A stretch of 64,000 nucleotides of DNA from an uncultured Prevotellaceae bacterium (GCA_946415705.1 CAMKTN010000005.1:32451-96450), one strand, 5' to 3'. Shown: positions 12,747 through 21,507, numbered from the stretch's first letter. Program-made: numbers and translations. Notes: generated by a model from the sequence alone, not told the origin.

Positions 12747-14597
12747 CTATATACTCCCCTCGCCATTTGGAGAGGGGTTGGGGGTGAGGCTTTTTATTGC
12801 TTTTGCTTTGGCTTCACCGACGATTTTTGTCAGGTCTTCGAGGCTCGCTTCTTTGATGCGTTTCACACTCTTGAAGGCTTTCAGGAGGGCTTGTTTGGTC
12901 TTGGGACCGATGCCGGGAATGCTGTCGAGCTCCGATTTCACCATGCTCTTGCTGCGCTTGTCGCGATGGAAAGTGATGGCGAAGCGGTGTACCTCGTCCT
13001 GGATTTGTGTGAGCAGACGGAAGAGGGCGCTGTCTTGTTTCAGGGCCACCGTCATCGGAGGCTTGCCATAAAGCAGTTCATGGGTTCGATGCTTGTCGTC
13101 TTTCGCCAATCCAGCGATAGGAATCTGGAGCCCCAGTTCCCCTTCAACCACTGCTCGAACCACATTCATTTGTCCGATTCCACCATCTGTGATGATGAGG
13201 TCGGGTAGGGGAGTGCCCTCGTCCACCATCCGACTGTAGCGACGCCGTACTACCTCCTGCATAGAGGCGTAGTCATCGGGACCTACCACTGTCTTGATAT
13301 TGTACTTTCGATAGTCCGCCTTGCTGGGTTTGCACTTCTTGAAGACCACGCAAGCCGCCACCGCATCAGAACCCGATATATTGGAGTTATCGAAACATTC
13401 GATTTGATAGGGTAGGGTAGGGAGCTTCAGGTGATCCTGTATCTCTTTCATCAAGCGCACCGCTTTCTGTTCAGGATTCAGCTTGTCTTGCTGCTTCAGA
13501 CTATCTACTTTATATTGCTTCACGTTGAGCTCCGATAGCGCTAAAAGCTGCTTTTTATCGCCACGAACGGGTATTGTTATCTCGATATTCTCTAAAGGAA
13601 GTTCCACGTGGAACGGCAGCACGATTTCTTTCGCCGTCGAGCCCCAGCGGTCGCGCATATCCATGATGCCGCGCACGAGCAGTTCCTCTTTCGTCTCGTC
13701 CAACTTCTTCTTATATTCAAAGGTGAAGGCTTGGTTGATGGCACCTTCTACGACGTGCAGGTAGTTGATGTAGGCGATGCGTTCGTCGTTTTCGATGGTG
13801 AATACGTCGATATTGTGCCCTGTGGGTAGGATGACTTGGCTCCTTTCCTGGTGTGCCGTGATGAGGTCGTAGCGTTTCTTCACCACCTGTGCCTCTTCGA
13901 ATTTCATTTCTGCGGCCAGCCGTTGCATCTCGGCCATCATCTCACGACGTAAAGCTGCGGTGTCTCCTTTCAAAATTCGCACGGCTGCATCGATGAATTG
14001 CATGTATTCCTCCTGACTCTGATAGCCTACACACGGTCCCAGGCAGTTCTTCATGTGGTACTCGAGGCAGAGTTTATATTTCCCCGATTCCACCCCTTCT
14101 TTGCTCATCGGCTGGTGGCAACGACGGATGGGGTAGAGATTTTTGAAGAGTTCCAGCAGGCCGTTGATGGTCGGAATATGACTGTAGGGACCGAAATACA
14201 TGGCTCCCCTGCGGTCAATTCGGCGTGTTTTGAAGATGCGTGGCAGATATTCCTTCGTGACGGCAATACTTGGATAGGTCTTGCCATCTTTCAACAGTAC
14301 GTTATAGCGTGGCTGGAATTGTTTGATGAGTTGGTTCTCGAGCAGTAGTGCCTCCGCTTCCGTCTTGACGATGGTGTAGGTGATATCGTGAATCTTGCTC
14401 ACCAGTACCTTCGTCTTGTAACGATCGACTTCTGTGTGGAAGTAGGTTGAACAGCGCGCCTTCAAGTTCTTGGCCTTGCCCACATAGATAATCGTACCAT
14501 GTTCGTCATGGTACTGATAGCTACCGGGCTTCTCGGGCATGTTCAGTACGATAGCCTTCAGGCGTTCGATGCGCTGTCGGTCCTCTTCTTTGGTCAT
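12747..14597 (-). CDS. uvrC: Excinuclease ABC subunit C
   Basis: 616 residues. UvrC makes both incisions in nucleotide excision repair. N-terminal GIY-YIG nuclease at 20-50 (GSYQYHDEHGTIIYVGKAKN), UVR motif around 200-235 that contacts UvrB, an RNase H-like domain with ECFDNSNISGSDAVAACVVF, and helix-hairpin-helix LDSIPGIGPKTKQALLKAF near the end. The last about 12 residues, LTPNPSPNGEGSI, come from class B copy 5, so the natural C-terminus was replaced or extended by a repeat. The stop of apt and start of uvrC are only a base apart. A parS-like palindrome lies inside at 13601-13614. Confidence 0.96.
   Translation of the reverse strand: MTKEEDRQRIERLKAIVLNMPEKPGSYQYHDEHGTIIYVGKAKNLKARCSTYFHTEVDRYKTKVLVSKIHDITYTIVKTEAEALLLENQLIKQFQPRYNVLLKDGKTYPSIAVTKEYLPRIFKTRRIDRRGAMYFGPYSHIPTINGLLELFKNLYPIRRCHQPMSKEGVESGKYKLCLEYHMKNCLGPCVGYQSQEEYMQFIDAAVRILKGDTAALRREMMAEMQRLAAEMKFEEAQVVKKRYDLITAHQERSQVILPTGHNIDVFTIENDERIAYINYLHVVEGAINQAFTFEYKKKLDETKEELLVRGIMDMRDRWGSTAKEIVLPFHVELPLENIEITIPVRGDKKQLLALSELNVKQYKVDSLKQQDKLNPEQKAVRLMKEIQDHLKLPTLPYQIECFDNSNISGSDAVAACVVFKKCKPSKADYRKYNIKTVVGPDDYASMQEVVRRRYSRMVDEGTPLPDLIITDGGIGQMNVVRAVVEGELGLQIPIAGLAKDDKHRTHELLYGKPPMTVALKQDSALFRLLTQIQDEVHRFAITFHRDKRSKSMVKSELDSIPGIGPKTKQALLKAFKSVKRIKEASLEDLTKIVGEAKAKAIKSLTPNPSPNGEGSI
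12754..12788. repeat. Class B repeat, copy 5 (encodes the UvrC C-terminus)
   Basis: Minus-strand form CTCACCCCCAACCCCTCTCC then AAATGGCGAGGGGAG. It pairs head-to-head with copy 4 across 60 bp. Confidence 0.85.
13600..13615. promoter_or_regulatory. parS: parS-like site 2 (within uvrC)
   Basis: GTTCCACGTGGAAC (13601-13614) is a perfect 14-bp palindrome equal to the core of the ParB-binding parS consensus TGTTnCACGTGnAACA; the outermost bases (A and G) differ from consensus. Confidence 0.55.
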
Positions 14598-14598
14598 G

Positions 14599-15126
14599 TT
14601 AAATGGTGACGAGTGTGGTGAGGTCTATACCCTTAAATACATCGCGGCCATGCAGGCCTTCATCGGTAATCTCGATGATAAAGTTGATGTATGTCTTCAT
14701 GGGGTGGAAGTGCTGTACGAGTTTGTAGGTGGCCATTGCCGTGCCGCCGGTAGCGAGGAGGTCGTCGTGGATGAGGACCACATCGTTCTCATCGATGGCA
14801 TCGATATGCATCTCCACGGTATCTACACCATATTCCTTCGAGAAAGACTCTTTGATGACGGTAGCGGGCAGCTTTCCCGGCTTGCGGGCGAGCACTACAC
14901 CAGCCCCCAGACGAACGGCCAGTGCCGACGCCATTACAAAGCCGCGGCTTTCGATACCCACAATCTTGGTGATACCTTTATCTTTGTACAACTCGTACAG
15001 AGCATCGGTCATTTCTTGCATGCACTCGGCACTCTTGTACAGGGTTGTTACGTCGCGGAAGTTAATCCCCTTCTTGGGGAAATCGGGAATACAACGAAGG
15101 TTGTCGAGGATGAGTTGTTGGTTCAT
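14599..15126 (-). CDS. apt: Adenine phosphoribosyltransferase
   Basis: 175 residues, usual length. It converts adenine and PRPP to AMP (purine salvage, cytosol). The PRPP-binding loop is VVLIHDDLLATGGTAMAT (about 130-147), and the N-terminal IPDFPKKGINFRDVTTL is typical of APRT. Located between mnmG and uvrC on the same strand, one base before uvrC, so probably cotranscribed. Confidence 0.95.
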   Translation of the reverse strand: MNQQLILDNLRCIPDFPKKGINFRDVTTLYKSAECMQEMTDALYELYKDKGITKIVGIESRGFVMASALAVRLGAGVVLARKPGKLPATVIKESFSKEYGVDTVEMHIDAIDENDVVLIHDDLLATGGTAMATYKLVQHFHPMKTYINFIIEITDEGLHGRDVFKGIDLTTLVTI

Positions 15127-15166
15127 TGCTTATTGTTTAAATGGTTTGTAGTCGAGTAGTTACGGA

Positions 15167-15182
15167 TGTTTCACGTGGAACA
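15167..15182. promoter_or_regulatory. parS: parS-like site 1 (between mnmG and apt)
   Basis: TGTTTCACGTGGAACA fits the 16-bp ParB-binding consensus TGTTnCACGTGnAACA at every fixed position. It is intergenic, 12 bp after the mnmG stop. mnmG (gidA) is often near parAB and the origin in other bacteria. Confidence 0.75.
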
Positions 15183-15193
15183 AAGAGCGATGT

Positions 15194-17149
15194 TTAACGC
15201 CCAAGCAGCACCAGCAGGACGTTGATGTCGGAAGGCGAGACACCTGGGATGCGCGAGGCCTGCGCCAGTGTCTCGGGGTCGTGCTTGACCAGCTTCTGGC
15301 GCCCTTCCGTGGAGATGGATTGGAGCGTGTCGTAGTCGAAGCGACCACGGATGCGGATGTTCTCCAGGCGGTGCATCTTCTCAGCCTGTTCCATCTCGCG
15401 TTGGATATAGCCTTTGTATTTGATCTCGATTTCGGCCTCTTCGATGATCTCCTCGCGGCGGTCGTGGAGGGTGTCCATGAACGCTTGCAGGCGGGGTAGG
15501 GCAGGGGAGAGGTTGTCGAAAGTCAGCTGCGGGCGTCCCAGCAGTTCCATCAGCTTGCAGCCGCGCGTCAGAGGGGCGGTGCCGTTCTGCTCCAGAAGGG
15601 CGTTAATCTCATTCATCTTGATGGATTCGTCCTCGGCAAAGCGGATGATGCGCTCCACCTCTTCGTGCTTCTTCTGGTAATGCTGCAGACGTTCTGTGGT
15701 GGCGACACCCATGCGATGTCCGAGTTCCGTGAGGCGGGCGTCGGCGTTGTCCTGGCGCAGCAGGATGCGGTACTCCGCACGGCTGGTGAACATACGGTAG
15801 GGCTCATCCACGCCCTTGCAGACGAGGTCGTCGATGAGCACGCCGATATACGCTTCGTCGCGCTTCAGCACCAACGGCTCCTTGCCTGTGCAATGACGGG
15901 CGGCGTTGATGCCTGCGAGGAGTCCTTGTCCGGCAGCTTCCTCGTAGCCCGTGGTGCCGTTGACCTGTCCCGCCAGATAGAGGCCGCTGATGACGCGTGA
16001 CTCCAGCGAGTGGTGCAGCTGTGTGGGGTCGAAGAAGTCGTATTCGATGGCATAGCCCGGACGGAAAATCTCCAGGTTGCGGAAGGCCGGAATCAGCTTC
16101 AGGGCCTCTATCTGTACGTTGATGGGCAGCGAGGAGGAGAAGCCGTTGAGGTAGTATTCGTTGGTGCTGGTGCCTTCCGGCTCTAAGAACAGCTGGTGCT
16201 GGTCCTTGTCGGGGAAGGTCATCAGCTTGGTCTCGATGCTGGGGCAGTAGCGAGGACCTATGCTTTGTATCTGGCCGTTGTAGAGGGGCGAGTCAGGCAG
16301 CCCAGCCCGCAGGCGCTCGTGGACGGCTTCGTTGGTATAAGTAATCCAGCAGGGCAAGGATGGAAGATGAGAGATAAGAGATGAGAGATGAGAGATAGGC
16401 TGCGCTTGACAATCTTTCATCTTTAATCTTTCATCTTTAATCTCAAAAGAGAATCCTCTTCCTTCCGTGTCGCCGGGCTGTTCGGTCATGAGGGAGAAAT
16501 CGACGCTGCGGGCATCGATGCGGACGGGGGTTCCCGTCTTCATGCGTGCCACGCGGATGCCATGCTGGGCGATGCTCTCGGCCAGCTCCAACGAGGGCGG
16601 TTCGGCACAGCGGCCGCCCGGCAGCTTCACACGCCCGATATGCATCAGCCCGTTTAGGAAGGTGCCTGCCGTGAGGATGATGCTCTTGGCCGTGAAGGTC
16701 ATGCCCAAGTAGGTCTCGACGCCCGTAGCTACGGCCCCCTCCCGACCTCCCCGAGGGGAGGAGTCCACAAGTAATTTGCGCACCTGGTCCTGCCAGATAT
16801 GCAGGTTGGGGGTGTTCTCCAGCACCTCGCGCCACGCCCAGATGAACTTGCCGCGGTCGCACTGTGCACGGGGGCTCCACATCGCGGGGCCCTTGGAGCG
16901 GTTGAGCATGCGGAACTGGATGGTGGTGGCGTCGGTGACGCGTCCCATGGCACCGCCGAGAGCGTCTATCTCCCTGACGATCTGGCCCTTAGCAATGCCG
17001 CCGACAGCGGGGTTGCAGGACATCTGCGCGATTTTATTCATGTCCATGGTGATTAGGAGCGTCTGCGCACCGATGCGTGCAGCGGCGTGTGCCGCCTCGC
17101 AACCTGCGTGGCCGGCTCCTATCACGATGACATCATAGTTCCTTTGCAT
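15194..17149 (-). CDS. mnmG: tRNA uridine-5-carboxymethylaminomethyl modification enzyme MnmG (GidA), with two in-frame repeat insertions
   Basis: 651 residues against about 620-630 usual. MnmG, with MnmE, modifies U34 of several tRNAs using FAD and methylene-THF. FAD-binding VIGAGHAGCEAAHAAARIG near the start, then SCNPAVGGIAKG, and GQVNGTTGYEEAAGQGL late. Two odd segments stand out: about 129-139 (SSPRGGREGA) from class B copy 6, and about 236-264 (EIKDERLKMKDCQAQP then ISHLSSLISHLPSLP) from class C repeats of ATTAAAGATG and GAGATGA. Both lie at loops, with conserved sequence resuming on each side (ITYTNEAVHE). It follows the flippase gene by 12 bp. Confidence 0.95.
   Translation of the reverse strand: MQRNYDVIVIGAGHAGCEAAHAAARIGAQTLLITMDMNKIAQMSCNPAVGGIAKGQIVREIDALGGAMGRVTDATTIQFRMLNRSKGPAMWSPRAQCDRGKFIWAWREVLENTPNLHIWQDQVRKLLVDSSPRGGREGAVATGVETYLGMTFTAKSIILTAGTFLNGLMHIGRVKLPGGRCAEPPSLELAESIAQHGIRVARMKTGTPVRIDARSVDFSLMTEQPGDTEGRGFSFEIKDERLKMKDCQAQPISHLSSLISHLPSLPCWITYTNEAVHERLRAGLPDSPLYNGQIQSIGPRYCPSIETKLMTFPDKDQHQLFLEPEGTSTNEYYLNGFSSSLPINVQIEALKLIPAFRNLEIFRPGYAIEYDFFDPTQLHHSLESRVISGLYLAGQVNGTTGYEEAAGQGLLAGINAARHCTGKEPLVLKRDEAYIGVLIDDLVCKGVDEPYRMFTSRAEYRILLRQDNADARLTELGHRMGVATTERLQHYQKKHEEVERIIRFAEDESIKMNEINALLEQNGTAPLTRGCKLMELLGRPQLTFDNLSPALPRLQAFMDTLHDRREEIIEEAEIEIKYKGYIQREMEQAEKMHRLENIRIRGRFDYDTLQSISTEGRQKLVKHDPETLAQASRIPGVSPSDINVLLVLLGR
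16356..16445. repeat. Class C repeat block inside mnmG
   Basis: GATGAGAGATAAGAGATGAG then CTTTCATCTTTAATCTTTCA: two runs of about 10-bp units forming AT-rich quasi-repeats, in frame. Confidence 0.75.
16735..16763. repeat. Class B repeat, copy 6 (inside mnmG)
   Basis: CCCCCTCCCGACCTCCCC then GAGGGGAGGAG; encodes SSPRGGREGA. Confidence 0.65.
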
Positions 17150-17161
17150 GCGGCGAATGGC

Positions 17162-18631
17162 TTAATGACGTTTGAAGTATTTCCCCACAACGGGTAGGTG
17201 GCTGAGTGGCAAGTCCTTCTTGACGATATACCCCACGAAGAGGCAGATGAGGAGCGTGTTGACGATGAGCTGTGCCCACACAGGTGCCACCTTGGTCACA
17301 TACACCATCGCGGCATACAGCACAATGGTCAGCACCACGTAGATGCAGATGTCCTTCATCGGGTAGTTGATGGGGTTCTTCCGCTGACCGATGATATAGC
17401 TCAGCACCATCGCCGTGCCGTAGCCTGCCACGCCACCCCAGGCGCACGCCCAGTAGCCGTATTGTGGGATGAACAGGATGTTCACGGCCACGAGTACGAC
17501 ACAGCCGACGATGGAGAAGATGGCGCCGTAGATGGTCTTGTCGATGAGCTTGTACCAGAACGAGAGGTTGAAATACACGCCCATCATGATTTCAGCCGCC
17601 ATCACAATCGGCACCACGCCGAGGCCCTCGCGATAGCCGGCACCTATTATATATTGTAGTATCGGCATATAGCCGACCACGCCGAGGAAGGCCAGAAGTG
17701 TGAAGATCAGGAAGTACTTCATCGCTGCGGCGTAGTATTCGCGGCTGTCGGCATCCTTGGCTTTGGCGAAGACGATGGGCTCGTAGGCATAGCGGAACGC
17801 TTGCGTGATCATCGCCATAATCATCGCTATCTTCACGCAGCTGCCGTAGATGCCCAACTGCACATTCGCCTGTGCCTCATCGGGATAGACGAGCGGGAAG
17901 AGGATCTTGTCGGCTACCTGGTTCAGGATGCCGGCGATGCCGAGAATCAGGATGGGCCATGAGTAGCTCAGCATCCGGCGTAGCAGCGAGCCGTCGAAGT
18001 GCCAGTGAATCTTAAACAGCTCCGGCACGAAGCACAATGAGATGAAGCCCGTGCAGAGGAGGTTGATGAAGAAGACATAGAACACGCTCGTCTTGCCCAG
18101 CACCACAAAATAGAGTAGATTAAGGCCGATGTTCAGGAAGATGAACAGCAGCTTGAGCGAGGCAAACCTGATGGCGCGCTTCTGGAAACGCAGGAAGCTG
18201 AAAGGGATTGCCTGCAGGGCGTCCATCGCCACCACGGCCCCCATCATCAGCAAGTACTCGTGGTGCTCTGCGTAGCCCAGATAGCTGGCGATGGGGGTGA
18301 TGAACCCGAAGAGCAGCGCCAGGAAGAGAGCCGTCAGCGTGCCGATGGTGGCAAAGGCTGTCGTGAACACCGTGTCCGGCCAATGCCCGTTGCTGTCAGA
18401 GGCGGGTCTGTCGTTGGCGTAGCGGAAGAGCGTCGTCTCCATGCCGAAGGTCAGCAGCACCAGCAGCAATGCCGTGTAGGCATAGATATTGGTGCTCACG
18501 CCATAGTCGCCCGACTCCTTGGGCATGTAGTGGGTGTAGAGGGGTACGAGGAGATAGTTGAGGAAGCGCCCTATGATGCTGCTCAGCCCATAGATGGCGG
18601 TATCCTTCATCAAGCCATTCAGTTTTGCCAT
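17162..18631 (-). CDS. Oligosaccharide flippase-like membrane protein (MOP superfamily)
   Basis: 489 residues from the ATG at 18631 (MAKLNGLMKDTAIYGLSSII); the frame upstream of it has no promoter support. About 12-14 hydrophobic segments, with N-terminal GLSSIIGRFLNYLLVPLYTH, resembling the polysaccharide-synthesis (Wzx-type) branch of the MOP superfamily, which flips lipid-linked sugars across the inner membrane. The closest match could also be a generic lipopolysaccharide biosynthesis protein; the substrate is unknown. A weak promoter-like TACCTTCG lies at 18661-18654. No glycosyltransferases are nearby, so it may have a housekeeping role. Confidence 0.8.
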   Translation of the reverse strand: MAKLNGLMKDTAIYGLSSIIGRFLNYLLVPLYTHYMPKESGDYGVSTNIYAYTALLLVLLTFGMETTLFRYANDRPASDSNGHWPDTVFTTAFATIGTLTALFLALLFGFITPIASYLGYAEHHEYLLMMGAVVAMDALQAIPFSFLRFQKRAIRFASLKLLFIFLNIGLNLLYFVVLGKTSVFYVFFINLLCTGFISLCFVPELFKIHWHFDGSLLRRMLSYSWPILILGIAGILNQVADKILFPLVYPDEAQANVQLGIYGSCVKIAMIMAMITQAFRYAYEPIVFAKAKDADSREYYAAAMKYFLIFTLLAFLGVVGYMPILQYIIGAGYREGLGVVPIVMAAEIMMGVYFNLSFWYKLIDKTIYGAIFSIVGCVVLVAVNILFIPQYGYWACAWGGVAGYGTAMVLSYIIGQRKNPINYPMKDICIYVVLTIVLYAAMVYVTKVAPVWAQLIVNTLLICLFVGYIVKKDLPLSHLPVVGKYFKRH

Positions 18632-18734
18632 GAAAAGTTCACATTTTACGCCGCGAAGGTACTCATTTTCTATCGACAGACAAAACAAAACACATTTTTT
18701 TCTTTCAAAATTTGGTAGTTCTCTCAACTTGCAC

Positions 18735-18742
18735 TACCTTTG
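18735..18742 (+). promoter_or_regulatory. -7 box for tRNA-Leu
   Basis: TACCTTTG followed by CACCC, 14 bp before the tRNA. Confidence 0.7.
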
Positions 18743-18756
18743 CACCCGCTTTTGAA

Positions 18757-18838
18757 GCCCAGATGGCGGAATCGGTAGACGCGCTGGTCTCAAACACCAG
18801 TGGGGCAACCCGTGCCGGTTCGACCCCGGCTCTGGGTA
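18757..18838 (+). tRNA. tRNA-Leu (CAA)
   Basis: 82 nt. Acceptor GCCCAGA / TCTGGGT (first pair G-U), anticodon stem CTGGT / ACCAG with loop CTCAAAC (anticodon CAA), a long variable arm GGGGCAACCCGT typical of class II tRNA, and T-loop GGTTCGACCCC. CCA is not encoded. Confidence 0.95.
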
Positions 18839-18887
18839 CAGGCAAGGCGGAGGCTTCGCAGGAAGCTTCCGCTGCTTCTTTAAAGCT

Positions 18888-18925
18888 CCCATAGGCCCCT
18901 AAGCCTTATAAGCCCTATAATAATA
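18888..18925. repeat. Class C-like repeat of CTTATAAGCCC units
   Basis: AGGCCCCTAAGCCTTATAAG then CCCTATAATAATA; a similar run TTATGGGGCTAATGGGCC lies at 37987-38030. Confidence 0.5.
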
Positions 18926-18931
18926 AAGAGT

Positions 18932-20251
18932 ATGAAAAAGAATCTCGAAACGCTCTGCATTCATGGCGGTTGGCATCCCACCAAGGGTGAGCCGCAGCAG
19001 CTGCCAATCTTCCAGAGCACCACGTTCAAGTACGACACCAGCGAGCAGATGGCCAAGCTCTTCGACCTCGAGGAGTCAGGTTATTTCTATACACGTCTGG
19101 CCAACCCCACCAACGACGCTGTGGCCGCTAAGATCAACGCCCTCGAAGGCGGTGTGGGCTGCATGCTGACCTCGTCGGGTCAGGCTGCCAACTTCTACGC
19201 TGTCTTCAATATCTGCCAGGCTGGTGACCATTTCATCACCTCGAACAACATCTATGGCGGCACCTATAACCTCTTCGGTGTCACGATGAAGAAGCTGGGC
19301 ATCGAATGCACGTTCGTGGATCCTGATTGGGATGATGCGCGCATCGAGGCCGCCTTCCGTCCGAATACGAAGTGCTTCTTCGGCGAGACCATCTCCAACC
19401 CGGGCGGCAACGTCTTCGACATCGAGCGCTTCGCCAAGATGGCCCACAAGCACGGTGTGCCCCTCATCGTGGATAACACCTTCGCCACGCCCATCAACTG
19501 CCGACCCTTCGAGTGGGGCTGCGATATCGTCACACACTCCACGACCAAGTACATGGACGGCCACGCCACACAAGTCGGCGGTGCCATCATCGACAGCGGC
19601 AATTTCGATTGGGAAACTTGCACCCACTTAGGCGATCCCTCAACGATAAACCCTCAACCCTCAACCCCCAAATACCCTGGCCTCACGACCCCCGATGAGA
19701 GCTACCACGGCCTCACCTACACCAAGGCCTTCGGCAAGCAGGCCTATGTCACCAAGCTCGTGTCGCAGCTGATGCGCGACCTGGGCAGCATCCCTGCCCC
19801 CCAGAACTGCTTCCTGCTGAACCTGGGACTGGAAACGCTGCACTTGCGTATGCCGCGCCACTGCGAGAACGCCCAGCGCGTGGCTGAGTGGCTGGAGAAG
19901 AACCCGCGTGTGGCGTGGGTCAACTACTGCGGTCTGCCCTCGAACAAGTACTACGCCCTGGCGCAGAAGTACCTGCCCAACGGCTCCTGCGGCGTCATCG
20001 CCTTCGGTCTGAAGGGCACGCGCGAGGATGCTATTAAGTTCATGGATAACCTGGACTTCGTGAGCATCGTGACCCACGTGGCCGATGCCCGCACCTGTGT
20101 CCTCCATCCCGCCAGCCACACCCACCGTCAGCTCTCCGACGAGCAGCTGCGCGAAGCCGGCGTCGCCCCCGATCTCATCCGCCTCAGCGTAGGCCTTGAG
20201 AATGTCGAGGACATCATCGCCGACCTCCAGCAGGCGATGGATAAGATGTAA
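18932..20251 (+). CDS. Cys/Met metabolism PLP-dependent enzyme, O-acetylhomoserine sulfhydrylase-like
   Basis: 439 residues. PLP lysine Lys206 in HSTTKYMDGH; substrate/PLP segments YFYTRLANPTNDA (51-63), SSGQAAN (81-87), ISNPGGNVFDIE (154-165) and NTFATP. Such enzymes make homocysteine from O-acetylhomoserine and sulfide, or cleave methionine (gamma-lyase); the length and ISNPGG.V favour the MetY side but the choice is uncertain. Residues about 235-247 (GDPSTINPQPSTP) are a class C insert of CCCTCAACCCTCAA units in the loop before YPGLTTPDESYHGL. It stands 94 bp after tRNA-Leu and no own promoter box is clear. A strong terminator follows. Confidence 0.88.
   Translation: MKKNLETLCIHGGWHPTKGEPQQLPIFQSTTFKYDTSEQMAKLFDLEESGYFYTRLANPTNDAVAAKINALEGGVGCMLTSSGQAANFYAVFNICQAGDHFITSNNIYGGTYNLFGVTMKKLGIECTFVDPDWDDARIEAAFRPNTKCFFGETISNPGGNVFDIERFAKMAHKHGVPLIVDNTFATPINCRPFEWGCDIVTHSTTKYMDGHATQVGGAIIDSGNFDWETCTHLGDPSTINPQPSTPKYPGLTTPDESYHGLTYTKAFGKQAYVTKLVSQLMRDLGSIPAPQNCFLLNLGLETLHLRMPRHCENAQRVAEWLEKNPRVAWVNYCGLPSNKYYALAQKYLPNGSCGVIAFGLKGTREDAIKFMDNLDFVSIVTHVADARTCVLHPASHTHRQLSDEQLREAGVAPDLIRLSVGLENVEDIIADLQQAMDKM
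19636..19672. repeat. Class C repeat inside the MetY-like gene
   Basis: CCCTCAACGATAAACCCTCA then ACCCTCAACCCCCAAAT; three CCTCAAC units, frame kept. Confidence 0.7.
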
Positions 20252-20252
20252 G

Positions 20253-20289
20253 AAACATAAAAGCCCGCTGAAAGGCGGGCTTTATGTTT
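20253..20289. terminator. Bidirectional terminator between the MetY-like gene and purU
   Basis: AAACATAAAAGCCCGC / GCGGGCTTTATGTTT long stem with TGAAAG loop; T-rich on both strands, placed between convergent genes. Confidence 0.9.
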
Positions 20290-20292
20290 CTG

Positions 20293-21174
20293 TTAACTGA
20301 AGATGATGGTTTTGTTTTTGTAAGTGAGAATCTTGCGCTCGATGTGCTTGGTGACGGCGCGCGAGAGCACGATTTTCTCCAGATCCTTGCCCTTGAGGGC
20401 CAGGCTCTCGGGGGTGTCCTTATGGCTGATGCGCGCCACGTCCTGATCGATGATGGGACCGGCATCAAGTTCGGCCGTGACATAGTGGCTGGTGGCACCG
20501 ATAATCTTCACGCCGCGCTCCCAGGCTTGGTGGTAGGGTTTGGCGCCCACGAAGGCGGGCAGGAAGGAGTGGTGGATGTTGATGATGTGATGGGGGTAGG
20601 CAGCTATCATCTCGTCGCTGATAATCTGCATATAGCGAGCCAGTACGATGAAGGTGATACGCTTCTCGCGCAGCAGCTCCATCTCGGCAGCCTCCACCTC
20701 CGCTTTGTTGGAGTGGTCCTTGTTGATGCTCCATACATAGTAGGGGATGTCGAACTGTTCAGCTACGTAGCGCAAGTCCTCATGGTTGCTGATGATGCAG
20801 GGGATATCGACAGCCCACTCGCCGGCTTTGTAGCGCGCCAGCAGGTCGTAGAGGCAGTGGCTCATGCGGCTGACGAAGATGGCCATGCGCGGGCGCTCGT
20901 CGGAGAAGTAGAGGTTGAATGTCATCTGGTAGCGCTGCGCGTAGAGTGTGGAAAGGTACTCCTTGATCTTGTCCTTGGGGATGAGGAAGCACTCCAACTC
21001 CCATTCAATGCGCATAAAGAACATACCGTCCTCGCGATCGACATATTGGTCGAGATAGACGATGTTACCCTTGTTATCGGTGATGAACTTGGTGACTTCG
21101 GAGATGATGCCTGGCTGGTCGGGGCAGTGGAGGAGTAGGATGGCAGTCCGTTTTATGTCGGTTGTGCGGGTCAT
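20293..21174 (-). CDS. purU: Formyltetrahydrofolate deformylase
   Basis: 293 residues, usual size. It hydrolyses 10-formyl-THF to formate and THF, balancing the one-carbon pool and feeding formate to PurT-type synthesis. N-terminal ACT domain (about 8-85, beginning TAILLLHCPDQPGIISEVTK) and C-terminal formyl-transferase fold with NIHHSFLPAFVGAKPYHQA and GATSHYV...DAGPIIDQD holding the catalytic Asn-His-Asp set. A TATCTTTG box lies at 21233-21226, about 52 bp before the ATG. Monocistronic between a terminator and tRNA-Met. Confidence 0.95.
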   Translation of the reverse strand: MTRTTDIKRTAILLLHCPDQPGIISEVTKFITDNKGNIVYLDQYVDREDGMFFMRIEWELECFLIPKDKIKEYLSTLYAQRYQMTFNLYFSDERPRMAIFVSRMSHCLYDLLARYKAGEWAVDIPCIISNHEDLRYVAEQFDIPYYVWSINKDHSNKAEVEAAEMELLREKRITFIVLARYMQIISDEMIAAYPHHIINIHHSFLPAFVGAKPYHQAWERGVKIIGATSHYVTAELDAGPIIDQDVARISHKDTPESLALKGKDLEKIVLSRAVTKHIERKILTYKNKTIIFS

Positions 21175-21225
21175 TGTTCTGATGGGTTATTCGTTATATT
21201 GTGCAGCGCCGGAGCGTTGTGGGTG

Positions 21226-21233
21226 CAAAGATA
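21226..21233 (-). promoter_or_regulatory. -7 box for purU
   Basis: Minus-strand TATCTTTG followed by CACCC. Confidence 0.65.
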
Positions 21234-21239
21234 AGCATT

Positions 21240-21350
21240 TTAGAAATAAAAAATGGAAAGTGAAAAGTGAAAAGTGAGAATGACGGCTCAAAAAGCATTA
21301 AAAGAAAGCGTGGAAAGTAAAAAATGAATGAAAAAAACGAAAAAAACCGT
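21240..21350. repeat. Class C repeat, intergenic
   Basis: Runs of GAAAGTGAAAAGTGAAAAGT and AAAGCGTGGAAAGTAAAAAA between purU and tRNA-Met. No gene. Confidence 0.55.
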
Positions 21351-21381
21351 GCAATGTACACCGTACCTCATAAATTATCCT

Positions 21382-21389
21382 TACTTTTG
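21382..21389 (+). promoter_or_regulatory. -7 box for tRNA-Met
   Basis: TACTTTTG followed by CAGCC, 44 bp before the tRNA. Confidence 0.6.
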
Positions 21390-21433
21390 CAGCCGCAAAG
21401 GCCGCTTTCCTCTCGGAAAAAGCCAGATGCGCT

Positions 21434-21507
21434 GGACTTGTAGCTCAGTTGGTTAGAGCAACAGACTCATAATCTGGAGGTCCTAGGTTCAAGCCCTAGC
21501 TGGTCCA
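21434..21507 (+). tRNA. tRNA-Met (CAT)
   Basis: 74 nt. D-arm GTAGCTCAGTTGGTTAGAGC, anticodon loop CTCATAA (anticodon CAT), T-arm CTAGG / CCTAG. The D-arm resembles elongator Met; a lysidine-modified Ile tRNA also has CAT and is not excluded. One T-T mismatch in the acceptor stem. Confidence 0.85.
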
